Part shown: piece after piece, positions 23,193 to 37,500 of the stretch
Layout: the number at the start of each line of letters is the position of its first letter
Numbering within the stretch: position 1 is the first letter of the stretch
Assembly: GCF_028858725.1 (NCBI RefSeq)
Contig: NC_084781.1
Location: forward strand, 5,402,513 to 5,466,512
Direction of reading: 5' to 3'
Length of the DNA stretch: 64,000 bases
Source: Colius striatus
Taxonomy: Eukaryota > Chordata > Aves > Coliiformes > Coliidae
Translations under genes and position numbers: made by a program
Notes under the pieces: model-generated
What the model was told of the DNA's origin: nothing
Seen by the model: the letters and a program-made list of their open reading frames with translations, nothing else
Databases searched by the model: none

Positions 23193-23523
23193 GTTTTGAC
23201 ATAGCTTTAATAACCAAGCCTTGGTGTCCTATTAAACTTAGGCACAAAGTTTAAGGAGAAATATTACAGTAAGATGGGAATGTATGAGGGAACTCAGACA
23301 AGCCAAAGACTGTATACTTACACAAAATGGTAAGGGAGGCATTAACCTCTGTTCAGAACTTTGGGAGAACTCTTGCTGATCTTTCTGGGATCTATTCTTG
23401 TGATAGCTGAGCATGTGCTTAAACAGTTTACTCAACTGAGATTTAAGCAGTAACAGTTCTGGATGTATTTAGAGAGTACTAATTAGCTACAGTACTTGGC
23501 ATTGGGGAGAAAATGTGCTAAGC

Positions 23524-23563
23524 ATTTGATGACCTTAAAGGTCTTTTCCAATCTAAACAGGGC
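23524..23563 (+). repeat. CR1-like 3' stub
   Basis: TTGATGACCTTAAAGGTC followed by TTTTCCAATCTAAAC matches the common CR1 3' end (gatcttaaaggtcttttccaa form). The ATTCTATG tail is degraded, so the copy is old. Confidence 0.6.
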
Positions 23564-26500
23564 TACAATTATTATTTCCCTCTCTTATTTAAGAACTACA
23601 CTCCCTTGTTCTTGAAGGCAAGGAAAGCCTCAAGGTAGCCAGAAATGGTGACAGTAAGTGCAGTGTAAGAAAAACATAGTGTGCTGAATTTGCATGCAGT
23701 TTGTCAAGCATTTGGTAGCTCTGTTTCAAAGGTGGATGTGTTGCTTAAGCAGTTGTATACCTCTGAGCGACTGAATCCTTACAAGTATTGAATGGCTGCA
23801 CAGCAACAACTTTACAACATCTGGCCCCAGTTGTTAAACAGGTAGAAATGTGCAGTGGCTGTCCAGAACAGCCAAATACAGCAACCCTGTGCTCACTCCT
23901 CCAGTCACCTGTGTTCAGACTTTCTCCCTAGAAAATGAAAACCTCTGTGCTGCAGATGTGAGCTCCCAGAGAAATTCTCCATTTCACACCACCAAGATGG
24001 CTTTTGCCATCTGCAATTGCTTGTGTCCAATAAGCTTTGTCAAATAAAACATGCCACACATTGCAGATGAGGAAAATGACATGTTATCCCATAGCCCTCC
24101 AATAACAGACCATGCAGAAATCTTCATTCTGTGAAACTGATGTCTCCTGGAAATCTAAGAGGAGAAATGCTAAACTTGCTACTCCTCAGTAGCTGTACTT
24201 TAGGGAAATATGTTTGTTGGTGATAGGGGAGATTTACTTAGGATTGTTCTTGCCATAGTTCATATAATTTGCTTGAGCCATGAATAAATAAATGATTGTA
24301 ATGTCAGCTTTTGAGGATCAGACTCTCTGACCAAACCAGTCTAACCTGGCACTTGTTTGGATTGGTTTCTTGCCACGTGTGTCTTTTTTCTTGAGCAGTA
24401 GGTTCCCATGAAAGTGACAACACAATCCCCCTTGTTGTAAGTTAATATTTCATTAGCATAAATCATTTCATGTCTTGTGGAGTCTGACCTAATTTCTCCA
24501 TGAGTAGAAACCTGCATCTGATCCTTTTTTGTCATTTGTATTGCTGGGTAAATTCCAGTACCACTTCCTTATGCTACAGCTACAGCTGCTGTAATTTCTG
24601 CTCTTAGAAGACTTCATTCTGTACTCCAAGCTCCAATCTCTGTCAGTAAATCCTTCTTTCACCTAAAGATTACACAGATACAGAAGAAATGGAAACATCA
24701 AACAGCTCCACTGTCAAATACTTAGGGGGTTTTAGAACCATACTAGTGCTCCCTTGAAAAACAGCTGACAGAAATGCCCACAAAAAAGCAGTCTTATCAG
24801 GAGGGTTAATGTGTCTCACTTCAGACCACAACCTGAGCAACTTTAAATTAGGGGAACTCCACTGATTCCAGCAAGGCTTTGCTAACTGAACCAATGCTCA
24901 CAACATGAGTACTGTATTCCTACAATAAACTGCTTCACATCCAAAAAAACCCAACAGCTTGTCAAGGATCAGAGGTGAAAGATGACGTAGCTTTCTAGGA
25001 TCTGTATCTGACTGGGGGTAAGTTTGTGTAGGGAAATGAAAGAATGCAAAAATAGAGGTGTTGCTTGGAATTTGCTCCTCTTTATCCAGGGTTAAGAGGC
25101 TAATGGAAGCACAAGTCACACAAAGAGACCTTGCTAAAAAACTAGAGAAAAGAAAAAAGAATTCAATATTTACCCAGTAAAAGAAACACCAATGGACAGA
25201 TTAAATATGCAGGCTCTTTGTTATCATTCCAGTAATTCCAGAACAAAAAGTCAGAGCTGAAGGAGGAGCAAATATCTGATACAAGCTGTACACCTGTGCA
25301 AAGCAAGAAACTTCCCACCTGCAGAACAGTGACCTCCTGAAAACACTGCTTGCTTCTCGGTTCTTCTGCATCCTTGTCCACCTCAGGTGCATTTTTTTAC
25401 CCTCTTTCCACTTGTATGTGCCACAGGAATTAAGGACAAGAACCAAGCTATGCAATCTGTCAGGGTAACCCCTTCCCTGAAATAAACTAAGACAAGATGG
25501 CTAAATTGATTTTGAGGGACCTAGACATATTCATACCCCTGTGATGTGAAGTGCCCCAACCCTGATAAAGTCATTCAGACGTGGTAACCACCCAAGCTAT
25601 TGTCAGTGACCACCATCAAATTCATTGCAGGATTGAGTTTTAAAGTGGTGTAGAAACAAGACTCATGTTCCCAGTTCTGTATGTAACTTCTGGGTGGAAA
25701 ATATCTTTCTCCCTTGAAAAAAAAGAATAAACTGAGTCCTAGCCTCATGGGGAATGATTGCTTCTAGATAAAGAGGGTTTCAGTTTGCATGCCTCAAGTC
25801 CTCTGTGTTGAGGAAGAATATCGAGGGCTGGCAGTAGTGTGCGTGGCAGCCTTTAAGAGGTAGATGTTTTTCTGCTAAAACTTAAGCTAAGAATGTTGGT
25901 TTCAGTGAGGCACTGGAGTAGCACTACAGCCTTCAGTAAGAGTGAGCTTCATCCAATACCTCTGTGGCTTTCTGTCCATACTGCTTCCCCTCAGGACAAA
26001 TTGGTTTTGTCTCAGCAAGCTGAATGGCAGCTGATACAATCAGTAATACTCAGAGCAATAGTTCTGCAGGGCTGTAACTTTCATTGACTGCTATGTTTGT
26101 TCTTCCCAGAGAGAGAAGAGTTTAACAAAGACATGGACAATGCTGTATGTATTGCTCAATAGGATGACTTCTGCTCACATTTTACAGCCATGAAACTACA
26201 CCTATATGATACCATCAAACTGCTTCATTCCAAAACCTGCTGCTCCTTAAAATGACACATCTCTTGCCTTCAGACACTAGTCTAAGTTTTTGGAAGCTTT
26301 GCATTCCTGGTGATGCTGCTAAGCCCAACTGTGCATTAGGGAAGTGGGGTTGCTGTTGTGTTGGTCAGTCGCTCCTGTGGGAGAAACCAGCTGGAGGAAC
26401 ACTGATGTCTGTGTAATGTTTTGGATGCTGCTGAAAACTCTCTCTGTTTGCACTCAGGAAGGGATGTGTATGTGCAGGACTTAAACTAATCCACCCTGCT

Positions 26501-28526
26501 AAGAAAGCTTGTGCTTGGTGGGAGGCCAATTGAGTCTCTATAGCTCTGACTGGCACAGGACCCAGGAAGGCTTATTTCTATCTGCCTGTGTAGACTCACC
26601 TAGGTGTGATCTGGGGAAATGGGTTTGTCTGCTGTCAGATTCTCAGCTCTGATATCAGCAATATGTGAAGTTGAAAAAAGGTCTTTGGTCCCCATGGTTC
26701 AATTTCATCTGCTTCAAAGTCAGCATCTGTAAGATAGATGTGTAAATCTTAGTCTAAGTTCCATTTACAGTCAAGGAACAAAGAGGCAACCTGGAAGCTT
26801 GTCCTTAACTCAGATGGGTTGCATGAATTACTTGTTGGAAGCTGTCTTTCTATGGACTAGAGATGGGATATGTGTTTTGCTTCACAGTCAGAGTGATGGG
26901 TGTGTTAATACTTCTCATCTCAAGATTTTTTCCTCTTTGTGAGCAACTGATGACAGTTGTTTCTATGTTCTGTGCCCAGGGCAGCATGGTTTGAGTCATC
27001 TGGCCTCTGCTACAAGAGAAATGATAGTGTTTTGTTAACACTTTCTGCTGGCCCCATGCCTTTTACTTTTTTTGAGCCTTTCTTTGCTATTTAAAAGCAT
27101 AAACTCCTAAGACATGGCTTGGAATTTGTCTGTGTTCACTGGAATGGTTTCATGAGGGGACCCTGACCATTATCTGAGACAAAGTATGCAGTAAAAGTGG
27201 TCTTTTATGATAAAAATCTAAAGCAATGTGTTCTGCAGCTGTGAATTGCTGGAGAACCAGGTGTAGGGTAGGATTCCATGGGTGAGGAAGGGTCAGAAAC
27301 TTCATGAAGGTCAGAAATGACTATTGAACAATTTCCCTGGGAGCTTTGTCACTGAACCTAAATGGGAAAGAGCTATCACAAATCTGTTCTAGAGACTAAG
27401 CTGAGTGTTTGTGCATTTGTGCCTAACTCATGTGACAGCTTTGATTCATGTTCCTCTGGAAACCTCGAAGTAGATGATATCCTCTTGCTTACTCAATGTG
27501 TTGTTCTGCTCTCTCATAACCTGTTCTTCATCTCATGTTTCTGTTACTTTTCCAATTTCCAGCTATATCTGACAGACAAGGAGGTGACCTTGTGCATAAT
27601 GACAATTAGAAAGCATTAGAGGTAAAAAACCGCTATTTTGGGATGAAAAAAATCCCTCTTCTTAATCCTGAGCCCTGCATACTTGTGAGATGGAGTAGGT
27701 ACATGGCAACTTATGTACAGATATGACATCCTTTTTTTTTTCCTTCCTTTTTTGATACAACCAGTCAAAAAGCTCATTCAGTTTCTGACTATTCAGTGAT
27801 TTAATGACAGGGAACATTCCACTGTTGTGCTTAGAGCCTTTATGCCTCGGTTAAGGGGCTGATATATTCCTTTTGTTATGGTTGTTTTTACTCAATTGGG
27901 TGTTGACAAAGCTTGTGAGGGAAACTGAAAACAACATTTTTCCTTATATGAATGTATTTATCTTCTCAGATCAGTTAATTGGTGTGTTTGTTCCTTTGTT
28001 TCAAGCGTTTTATTTATATGTTACGAAGTTAGGAGAAACAAATCAGAATAATTGAGTCATATTTTCACAATACTGAGATGTTTGGCTGGGAAAGTCCAAC
28101 GTAAAGTCACTATAGCAAGTTACAATTGGAACAGTGTGATCTGATTTGATTTGTTTTTCTGTGATGTTATCAGATAGAACAGAAAGCTTTATGCAAATTC
28201 TGAGGAGCCTTAAGCACCACCAGCATCATGCAGATATGTGTGCCCTACCCCTTGACCTTGTGCCTTCCAAAGGTTGGTTTCTGTTGCTGGCTCCCGATAA
28301 ATTAATTCCTGGTAAAAATACACAAGGTTGCTTCTTCTGTCTGTCAAGCTCCAGTGAATGTTTCCCTTTTCCATGGCACAGGATTAACTGTGATAAACAC
28401 ACAACACCTTTGGGCTGGAGAGCCAAGTGCTCACCTTCCTACCTGTTTCTTTGCAAAGGGCAGCTGGAGGGGAGCTTGTGTGTGTGTTGGATGCGAGTGG
28501 GAATGCTGCTATAGTCCATCCACTCA

Positions 28527-28560
28527 GTTTTGCAGTGGATGAGGTTTTGCAGTGGATGAG
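28527..28560. repeat. Perfect 17-bp tandem duplication
   Basis: GTTTTGCAGTGGATGAG occurs at 28527-28543 and immediately again at 28544-28560. It is a short recent duplication with no associated gene. Confidence 0.85.
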
Positions 28561-31500
28561 AGCAGCAGTGCTGAGGTTGTGATTTTTGCCAAGGCTGGAG
28601 TGGAAGAAGGGCATAAAAATAGGTGATCTATAGCCAAGTTTTCAGGTTGGCATTGGCAACTTCCTCCTGAAAGCTATGAATTTATTCACCTGGCCATAGC
28701 ATGCCTGCATTTGGCACACTTCTGTGTCATGTATTTGAACTCCAACAAACCTAGGCTTTGTGCTCTCACTACCTGAAATTGTAAAAGAATAAATGATTTT
28801 AGCATTGTTTGATGTGTAATCTAAACTGTGTGGAGTTCTGTGCAGTATGAAAATTCTGCCCTTCAGTCAACAGAAAAGCGACTCAGAATTCTTTCATTGG
28901 AAATCACCTGGCCTTGTCTAATCAGGAAAAAATACCACAACTGACTGTCTTAATCTTTGAGTTTAGGTCTCCCAAATGGTTATAATTGCAGCTGCAACTA
29001 GTGCTACTGCACGAGTGGACAGATCACACCATAGTCGGAAGAGGATTAATGAGAGAGAATCTTTATACCAGTTGATATCTAATGTTTTAGTTGGATGTTG
29101 GAAATTTTCAGTGACCCAGGTATATGAAGTTGCATACAGAAATGATTTCCACTTTTGATCATATTGCATTGTCATTTCTCCTCATATTCTTGCCATGCTG
29201 ATATCCCTGATAAATCTGACACAATGCAGAGCATGGAAAGGCAGAAGCAGGGAAATGTGGCATTTTGTGTGTCTCATATGGGATCTTTTTAGGGGGAAAA
29301 AATTGAAGTAATTTAAACCAGGTTTGTTTCTCTTGGGTTTTTTGGTTTTGGGGTGTTTTTTTTTGCTTATTCAGCATTTCACATACTGATTATGCAAAGG
29401 GAAATCCCCAAATTCTTTCTGCAGAACTTGTGCAATGTATCCTGCTTTGGATTTATGTTGACTGGGGGAAAAGCTGTTCCTCTGAGCCCAGCTCAAATGC
29501 ATCCCCATTCATTAATCATAAAATATCTTTGCATAGCCCTTTGTCAGGTGGGGATACACAGCAACATGTCACTGAATCCCTTGTGCAGCATCAATTACTG
29601 GCAAGTGTACAATAGCTATCAGAGGGGAAATGCAGCTCCCAGGATCCTTGTTATAAGTAGGTTTTGCCAAATGGACTTTGGCTAATATTTCCAAGCTAGT
29701 TGTATATTTTCCTGTTGCAGAGGGATCACACTTTGTAACATACTTTCTGGCTGTATATACCTCCATATGTTGATAAAATATTCTTTCATAAAATACAACT
29801 AAGTGCAAATGAGTGTGTAACTGTCATAGTCATAACACTTGAGGTGTCTGTATCTTGCATAAAGAGTGTAATCACTGAAGTTTGTCAGGTTTTTATCAGG
29901 CTGGAGCTGCTAACGTTGAATGTTCCTCTGTAGAAGCAAAGTAAAAGCTAGATTATGTTGTAGTAACTGTAGTGTCTTACTGAAGAGAGGCTGGGTTGGT
30001 TCAGTAACTGGTTGCAGGACTCATGTTACAGCAGAAGAGCACGAATTGAATGAATTCTGATAGCTGAGCCTCACATTACAGGTGAGGATTCCTGGCACCC
30101 GAGTTTCTGACGTGGTAAACTTTCAAAATTAGTCTTTCCCTAGCTCAAAATACCTTAGGAGTTGACATTGTGAAGAAAATAAACTGCAGAGTGGAAAATT
30201 ATTGACATGTAAATAAAACAGAAACAAAGGAGGGGCTTAAACAGGAAAATAAGTGCCTTCATTGGTACTTGCACCAGAACCATCAAGTACAGGAACAGCT
30301 GGTTTCTGTACCTGCATTTAATACAGCAGGAGATCACCCAGTGAGAGTTCCAGTCACTGAAAGAAAAGAGCAAGGAGTTTTCACAGTCTAGCTGTACAAA
30401 AGGAAAGCCCCTAAATTTCCAGGGAACTGTCAGTGTTAATGAAATGCTTTCTGTGCATCTGGAGTGAAATAGATGAGAGGGATTACTTGAAATATATAGT
30501 ATAGATGTTTAGGCAGCAGTCAAGACTTTTAAATGAGAATGTCTGGTTTGAGCATTCTTCTCAGATGCATTCTTTGGCTGCTGGTATTACTCACAAGAAT
30601 TATGCTGATGAAACTTCTAAACATCTGCTATATTTTAAACCTCCATTTTTTTATTGGGGTTAAATAAAAGGTTTACAGACAGAGATTGATATCATAAAAT
30701 TCACATCTGCAAACAGTGTTTCTGTTTTATAGCAATGTGCCATAAATCTGTCTAGAGATACAGCAGTTTAGCTGTCCTAGCCAAAAGTCAGAACAGAGCA
30801 CCAAGTGTATTTGCTCAAGAGTGATGCTGCTCTTATACCCAGTTTGGCTATGCCTGTTGCTCTACAGTTTTCTTTTTAAAATGCTGATTCCAAAATTTTA
30901 AGATATAAAAAGCACAGGAATGAAGGAAAGCAAAGAGCTGGCCTCTGAATTATTTTTATGGGCTTGTTCTCCGATTTTACCAAGTCCCAGCAACAGGCCT
31001 TATTGTCCCTTACAGAAGTGTTGGCAGTGGCCTTGAGACAAACAGGACAACTGATTTTAATTAATGTTCTTTCTGTTACCAACCTAGTGTCAGAAGAACC
31101 CAGGAACTTGATTTGGAGCAGGCTTTTGGGTAATGTGATCTTTCTTCTGGGTTGCTATGTCATTCCTGACTGTAGCGAGTGTTAGAGAGCAGACTGGCTA
31201 AGGCTGAGCTGGAAGATCTGGCATCTGTGTATTTGCAGATCTCCTCTTTGCTTTGTCAGTCTGGTAACACAAGTGCCCAGCCCCGAACCCACTTGGATTT
31301 CCAGAGAGGTACCAGTAGGTGGCAGTTTCACCCAAAGAACACAGATGTGTTAAGGAGCAATTTTGTGTGTAATTACCGCCTTCAAAAGTGGATTTCGTTG
31401 GGCTTTACCTAAATGATAGCTTTTTCTTGTGCTTCGTTGCCCTTTTGGATGCTATTGATGACAGAGAACAACTTCCAATAAACGATTGGCATTGCTCTTT

Positions 31501-34500
31501 CTGGAGTCACTGGTGCAGTGCTGGCTGTGAGGGTTTAGGAGCTGTTTATCTTACGTAAGTGAGCCAGATGATTCAAAAGTTCATACACACCTCTGCATCC
31601 AAAGGCTGGCATATGTTTGAGTAACTTTCTGAGCGAAATGACTGCTGAAATTTTCCCAATGACTTGCAGAAACTGCACATCACATCTTACTAAACCCTGA
31701 GAGGTGCAACGTTCTTCTCAAAGTGCTTATTATTTAAACCAAAAAAAAAAAAGAGCAGTTTTGCTTCATGATGCAAAGCCCTTGTCTTACTAACTATACC
31801 AGGGCATAGAAATTTGTCACTCACACTTGCTGATGTGGCTTTTTTTCACTGCCAACCATTTAGTTTTTTGGTCAAAATGCATTTTTATATTGTCACAGTA
31901 ACACCAAAAAAGAGTATATACATGCAAGTCAGCAGGGTGGTGTATAAAGCACTGAAAGGAGAATAAGGGTATGAGAATGAGTGAGTCTTTGGCACAACAT
32001 CATCATTGCTTTTGGATGCTTCCATTGTCATTTGCCTGGATAGTGACACACATAACATCCTGGATGCTGAGTTCCAAGTTCCTAGAGTGAGTCATGAATA
32101 ACATTCAGCTCTCTCAGCTGCCAGATAAATGTGCCTTCTCACCCCTATGAATATTTCCATCTTCAGAACTTTTCTACTTCTACATATGATGCATTTAAAC
32201 TAATTAATTTAGTGTAATTGCTAGAGGGGACTAAAATATTAGTGAAACAAGGGTACACTTGGGACAAACTCCCTCCAGGATCCTTTTCTTACAGTGACTA
32301 GAAGCACTGTGTTTCAGAAGAAGGTAAAGGAACCCTGCAGAGGCAGCCTGCACATAGCAGAGGCTTGAACTAGTGGTCAGTGAGAACCCACAATCAGTTC
32401 CTGCAGACAGTTCAGCGTGAGGATGACGAGAGAGTTCCAGCAATCACTTCTAGAGATTTATTTGACTTTATAACAGACCCAGGTGGTGGCTGTTCCCTTG
32501 GCAGTGGGAAAGAAATTGGCATTCTGTCTTCTGTTCCTGCAAAGCACAGCCAACATTCAGAATTCCCCTTCCAGGACATGGCTTTCAGCTCTGCACACTT
32601 CTCTAGAGTGGGCAGTAATGCTTCCAGTTTACCAAGCTTTTAATTCTGCATTTTAGTCTAGATGGAGTTTTTTTCCATTCTCTCTTACCAGTTGTCCAAT
32701 AGGCAAGGACCTTGGTAAGAGTTCTCCCTGAAAGCCCTCTGCTGCAACTTTGCAAACTCAAAGTCAGGTTTTCTCAGTGTAACCTGGCCAGGACCTGGGG
32801 CTGGTAAGGTGGGGGTGTAGGGGGTATGTGTGTGTGGGGGGGTATTTAGTTCCCTTTTCTACACCTGAATGTGAAATCAGTTTGAAAATCTTGTGCTCTC
32901 TCCTAAGCATGAGAGCCAAATGAACATTTAACAGGTCTTGTTTTCTAAATTGGGATCAATGACTTTAGGAGGGGGAACTGACATTCCCACTAAAGTCCCA
33001 TTAGTAGCTCTGTGTGCAGCCTCCACAAACCTGTATCCTTGCAAACGATGATGAAAAAGGTGGTGCTTGACAGGACATTCCTCTCAACTTTTGCTATTTC
33101 ACTCCATCCTCCAACTTCCTAATGGAGTCCTTTCCCCTAGACTAAGCAGAGATTTCATTGAATGAAGAGATGAGCTGAGATCTGCAGGTAGTCCTGCAGG
33201 CAGCAGAGAGAATTTTCTGACCTCCCATTCTGTTTGTGTCCTGGGAAAGCCAAAGTCCTGAGTTTTCAGAATCAGCTATACCCTCGAGGGGATTCCCCAG
33301 ATGTTTGAAGGAGACCACGGAAAAGTAAATGCTAAATGAAGCAATGGGAACTTTTGTGTAGATTCACAGCTCTGTACAGTGATGTTGTTCTCTGTAGCTT
33401 TCTGCCCACTCCTCTGCAGCTGTACATGGTACATTTCAAGGTAAGACAGGCACGAGGATGCTGCCAAAGCTGCTGTGGCCTGTTTCTCTATGAAACTCCG
33501 GGGGCAAACGTGCTCAGAGAGCACTCTCAGCATGAATATTTTCCAGAAGGGACCAAGCACTGGTGACTTGACTTTCTTTGTGATACAATCAGGGTTCAAG
33601 CTTTTGCCTTGGCTCGTGTTCTAAATGAAGCATTCTGCCAGTGTGGTTTCTGGCACAAAATCTGATCTGACAGTGAAGTATCTAGCACCTGCTTAAGGCC
33701 CTTAGCTTGAAGAAATGCTGGTTGCTTTGCTTTTGTCAAGCCTGGGCCAATACTCTGCTGAGTTGGATAGCTGGCTTGGCTTTTTCAAGAGTTAATACTT
33801 CTGAGGGGGGTGTCTTCCACTGTCTGAATTCAGCCCATGCTATGTGAGCTCTAACTAAAATACCTTTCTAGGACTTGCCTTAGCATACATCCAATCAAAG
33901 CAGATATTCTCAGACAGTGAATTTCATCTGAAATTCGTGTCATCAGTGACGTGAATTTTGAATGAAACCCATCTCCAAAACCAGCAAATGTAGGTCGTGA
34001 GAAGTATCACTGAATTCAGGCTACACAAAGTCCTCCTTGTTCTTTAGTTTTGCTTCTGTGGGGAGAAAGAGATGGTATGAAAAAATGTGATTATAAGAAC
34101 TCTTTAAGGAAATGCTTTGCTTTGTCACACTTAACAAAGAGGGACCACATTCTTTAGTGAAACCGTTTACTGGCTTCTAGGCTGAACCACTGCAAAAGAA
34201 AGCCCACTTGGGTCTGCAGTAAGAGCATGGAACAAACCTTTATGCTGTATCTCTTTTATCACTGATGAAACACCAAGCGTTCCTGCTGTCTCATATCAAC
34301 AACTTCCAGAGCCAGTCATGCGATTTACATACGTAACATTCAATGATGTTCTTAATCCTGTTTTCTCTTTGTGAATCATTTGAGGTCTGCTTTTGATTTC
34401 TGCCAATTTCAGGTTTATTTTCAGGGTGGTTCTGTGTGTAATTTCTCAACCTATAGCTTGGACTGGTGGTTTTCACTGTGTTGATGCACACAAGCTGTGG

Positions 34501-37500
34501 AAGCCAGCGAGTCACCAGACCTGGTGTTACTGTAGGCGGGGAAGTTACGAAGATGCCCTGCTCCTTTCACCCCTGAACCCCATCTGCTTCATGTGACATG
34601 TGAAATGGGAGAGTCTGTGCAACTGCTCCCAGTGCCAGCTCGTGCAGGATCACTTGTCAGCGTTTCAGTCAGAGGCAACTTGCAAGAAGCACAGCCACAA
34701 GCTCTACTGAACTCATAACTGCAGGGTTGAGGGCTTCAGCATGCATTACATACACAGTAGTGTGCCTGTGTTCCCAGACTGCCTTTGTAAGCAAGGACAG
34801 CAGCCCAGGTTTGTGGCATCAGCACTGATCCTTGTCCTCTTGCTGGCTCAGACAAGGTTAATTCATGTCTCACTTCCAGCTCTAGAATGGACACAGTGCT
34901 ATGAGCTATTTTTCCTGTTGCCTGACTCAGTACCGGAAACTTGAACTAATGGTGACTTCTGTTCATTCACAGACAAACACCTGAGTGTTGGAGGAGAACG
35001 GGTAGGCTGTAAACAGATTGGGCTGAACATGAATCGTGTGTGAGCAGCAGGAAGGGAGCAGCAAGGACAGGGTAGATTTGAGCATGTGTGTGTTACTGCT
35101 ACCAGCAGCTTGCATATTTAGCTTCAAGAAGTGGTGCTTTTGGTTTGGATTTGGGTTTTGGAGAAGGGTAAACCTGAGAGCTCAGGAACAAGACCAGTTG
35201 ATCTCCTAAAGAGAATAAAGTACAAAGAACTTCTGGAAAGGTCTGTTCTACAACTTGATGTGTGATAGAAAACACAAGTGCTTATTCATGGGAAATTCAT
35301 CTCTAAGTGCAGACACAGTCTTGGTGTCAGAAATATGGTTGGCTTGTCTTTTTTTACTTCCTTTTTACTCTAGATGTCAGAACTCTCTTGAGGAAATAGC
35401 TTCACTTGGGCATCTGTGTGCAGGAGTTATGAAGGGCTTCATGCTCTCCTTTGCATCTTCTGTTAGACCTGATTGGCATGGGATGTTTCTTACTGTGAAA
35501 AAATATGGGCAGTAACCCTGAAGTGGATGTGAAATGCCTCAAGTTCAGATCCTCACTGCGAGGTCATGAGGCCTGTGGTGATTTATACTGCCCAAGGACT
35601 CTAGCACTCAGCATATATGAAAGCTGCACCATTTGTTCTGTATCAAAGCTGAGCTATGAATGAGAATTTGTTTCAAAGAGCAAAGTGAGAGGCTCATGTA
35701 AAAATTACTCCCCCCCAAAAAACCTCACCAAGTTTATTGTACCACCCTTGCTTCAACATTTCTTACAGTATTTCAAAAAGAAAGGTGATTCACTCCTCAG
35801 GAAGCACATAATTATGAGCAGTCTTGTAGACAAGGCTGTCCCCAAAAGTTTGGCTTCTGTTTCCAGCCCTACTACAGGTTTCTTACATGACCTTGGGCAA
35901 AGCACTGGAGCGGCATCAGTCTGTGTTGTGTAATGAGATGTCCACATGGCCTTGCCTTGCAGTGTCTGTCTCTTTAGAGGGGAAGTATTCCCAAGAACAG
36001 AACAAAACCACATGAACTACTCAGGACTATTGATTGATGTGGAGTTGCTGCACACTTCTCAGTGTGTAACTTGTAAAGCTGCTGGAATGGGCTGTCTCAG
36101 CAGGAGATGCCATCTTCTGTATCTGTACCAGATCCTTTCCTGAACCCATGTGAAATCAGAAAGGTGTCCTTTGGGTTTTTTTCTAGAGCATGTTCAGTGG
36201 GCATGAAGTAAATTCCAGCATGACACAGAGTCTTTGAGACTTATTACAGCTCTCATTAAAAGCCTCTCTTGTCCTGCCTGGTAAATCTCTATGAACAGGT
36301 TGTTATGATCTCCCTCTTGCTGTGACTCATGGAGTCCTAGTGACCTTCACATCAGCCCCAGCTTCTGATGAAAATGGGAAATGATCTTTCCTTTTTATTT
36401 TAATTCACCCTCCACCTTTTTGATTAAAGTGACACTTTTTCTTCAAACGTGCTTTAGAAGTTTGGACATGGGTGACTCATGTCTGGAGATGCCTGTTGTT
36501 CTTTTAGTTCTGCCAAAGGACTTCAATGGGGTGTCATGTACTGCTTCCAAGTTAGTTGATGTGATTTACATAAGCTTGCTGGAATTAATCCTAGCCTCAT
36601 CCTCTATGTGCTTTGGTTCTGGATCATTTCTTGCCATGTTTTCACAAATAATGTCATGCTACAAAATAAAGGGATGGGTTATAGAATTTGTAATCTGAAA
36701 TAGCAAATCTTTTCCAGTCAGCTGTCAGATCTTAGTGCCTCAAATGAGGCTTAACTTTTCATGTCCTGTATTCTCTCTCTTGATTTATTAGGAAAGAAGT
36801 ATAAGAGCCTTTTCTAAGCCTTGTCTCTTAAACACTGTATGAGGTAGAGATCCATCTATTAATCTAGTTATTGGACTCTCAAAGGTAAATGTTTGGTTTT
36901 GCAGACCACAAAGTTTTCTGAAATATTAAACTATATTCATATATTATGTGGCCTACCTTCAGGTAAACATAAGGCTTGGTGTGTAGAATTCTTGCTGTGC
37001 TTCAACTACTCTGCAGAATGCAAATGTACACAGACTGTGCTCTCATAATTATAAATAAGATCTTGCTCCTGGCAGAAGCCTGCCGAAAAGCTTGGTTTAA
37101 CATGCTGTTTTCCAGCAGCTCTGTGATGTCAGAATTCAGGTATTCCCAGAAGAAAACTGCAGCAGTATACAGTTCTAAACATCCTCTGACATTGTCTTAT
37201 GAACTGACTCGAGCAAGAGCTCTGCCCAGCATTTCCTGAGATTACCTTGTGCTGTAAGCTTTAAGCAAATCTAGATACACCATTGGGCCCTGAATTCCAA
37301 AGAATATAACTTGTTAGGATGAGTTTTTCTGTTGCACTACAAGCATTTATCTTAATTCTACAAATTTAAGAGGTTTTTAAAATGAGGTTCCATTAGTTCA
37401 AGGGGAAATGTGGTACTGCTTTCATATTGGAGATACGTGGCTCTTCCTTCTTTAATGTAACTGAAATGCCCCTGAAGCCAGTTTCAATACTCTTCCTTAC

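Larger units (their letters stand above)
18326..37025. promoter_or_regulatory. Scattered perfect octamer motifs in the intergenic region
   Basis: Perfect ATGCAAAT, on either strand, at 18326-18333 (-), 22529-22536 (+), 22728-22735 (+), 23688-23695 (-), 28191-28198 (+) and 37018-37025 (+). This is the binding site of POU2F1/POU2F2 on which OCA-B assembles. Each is only a sequence match; the cluster of three between 22529 and 23695 is the densest group. Confidence 0.35.
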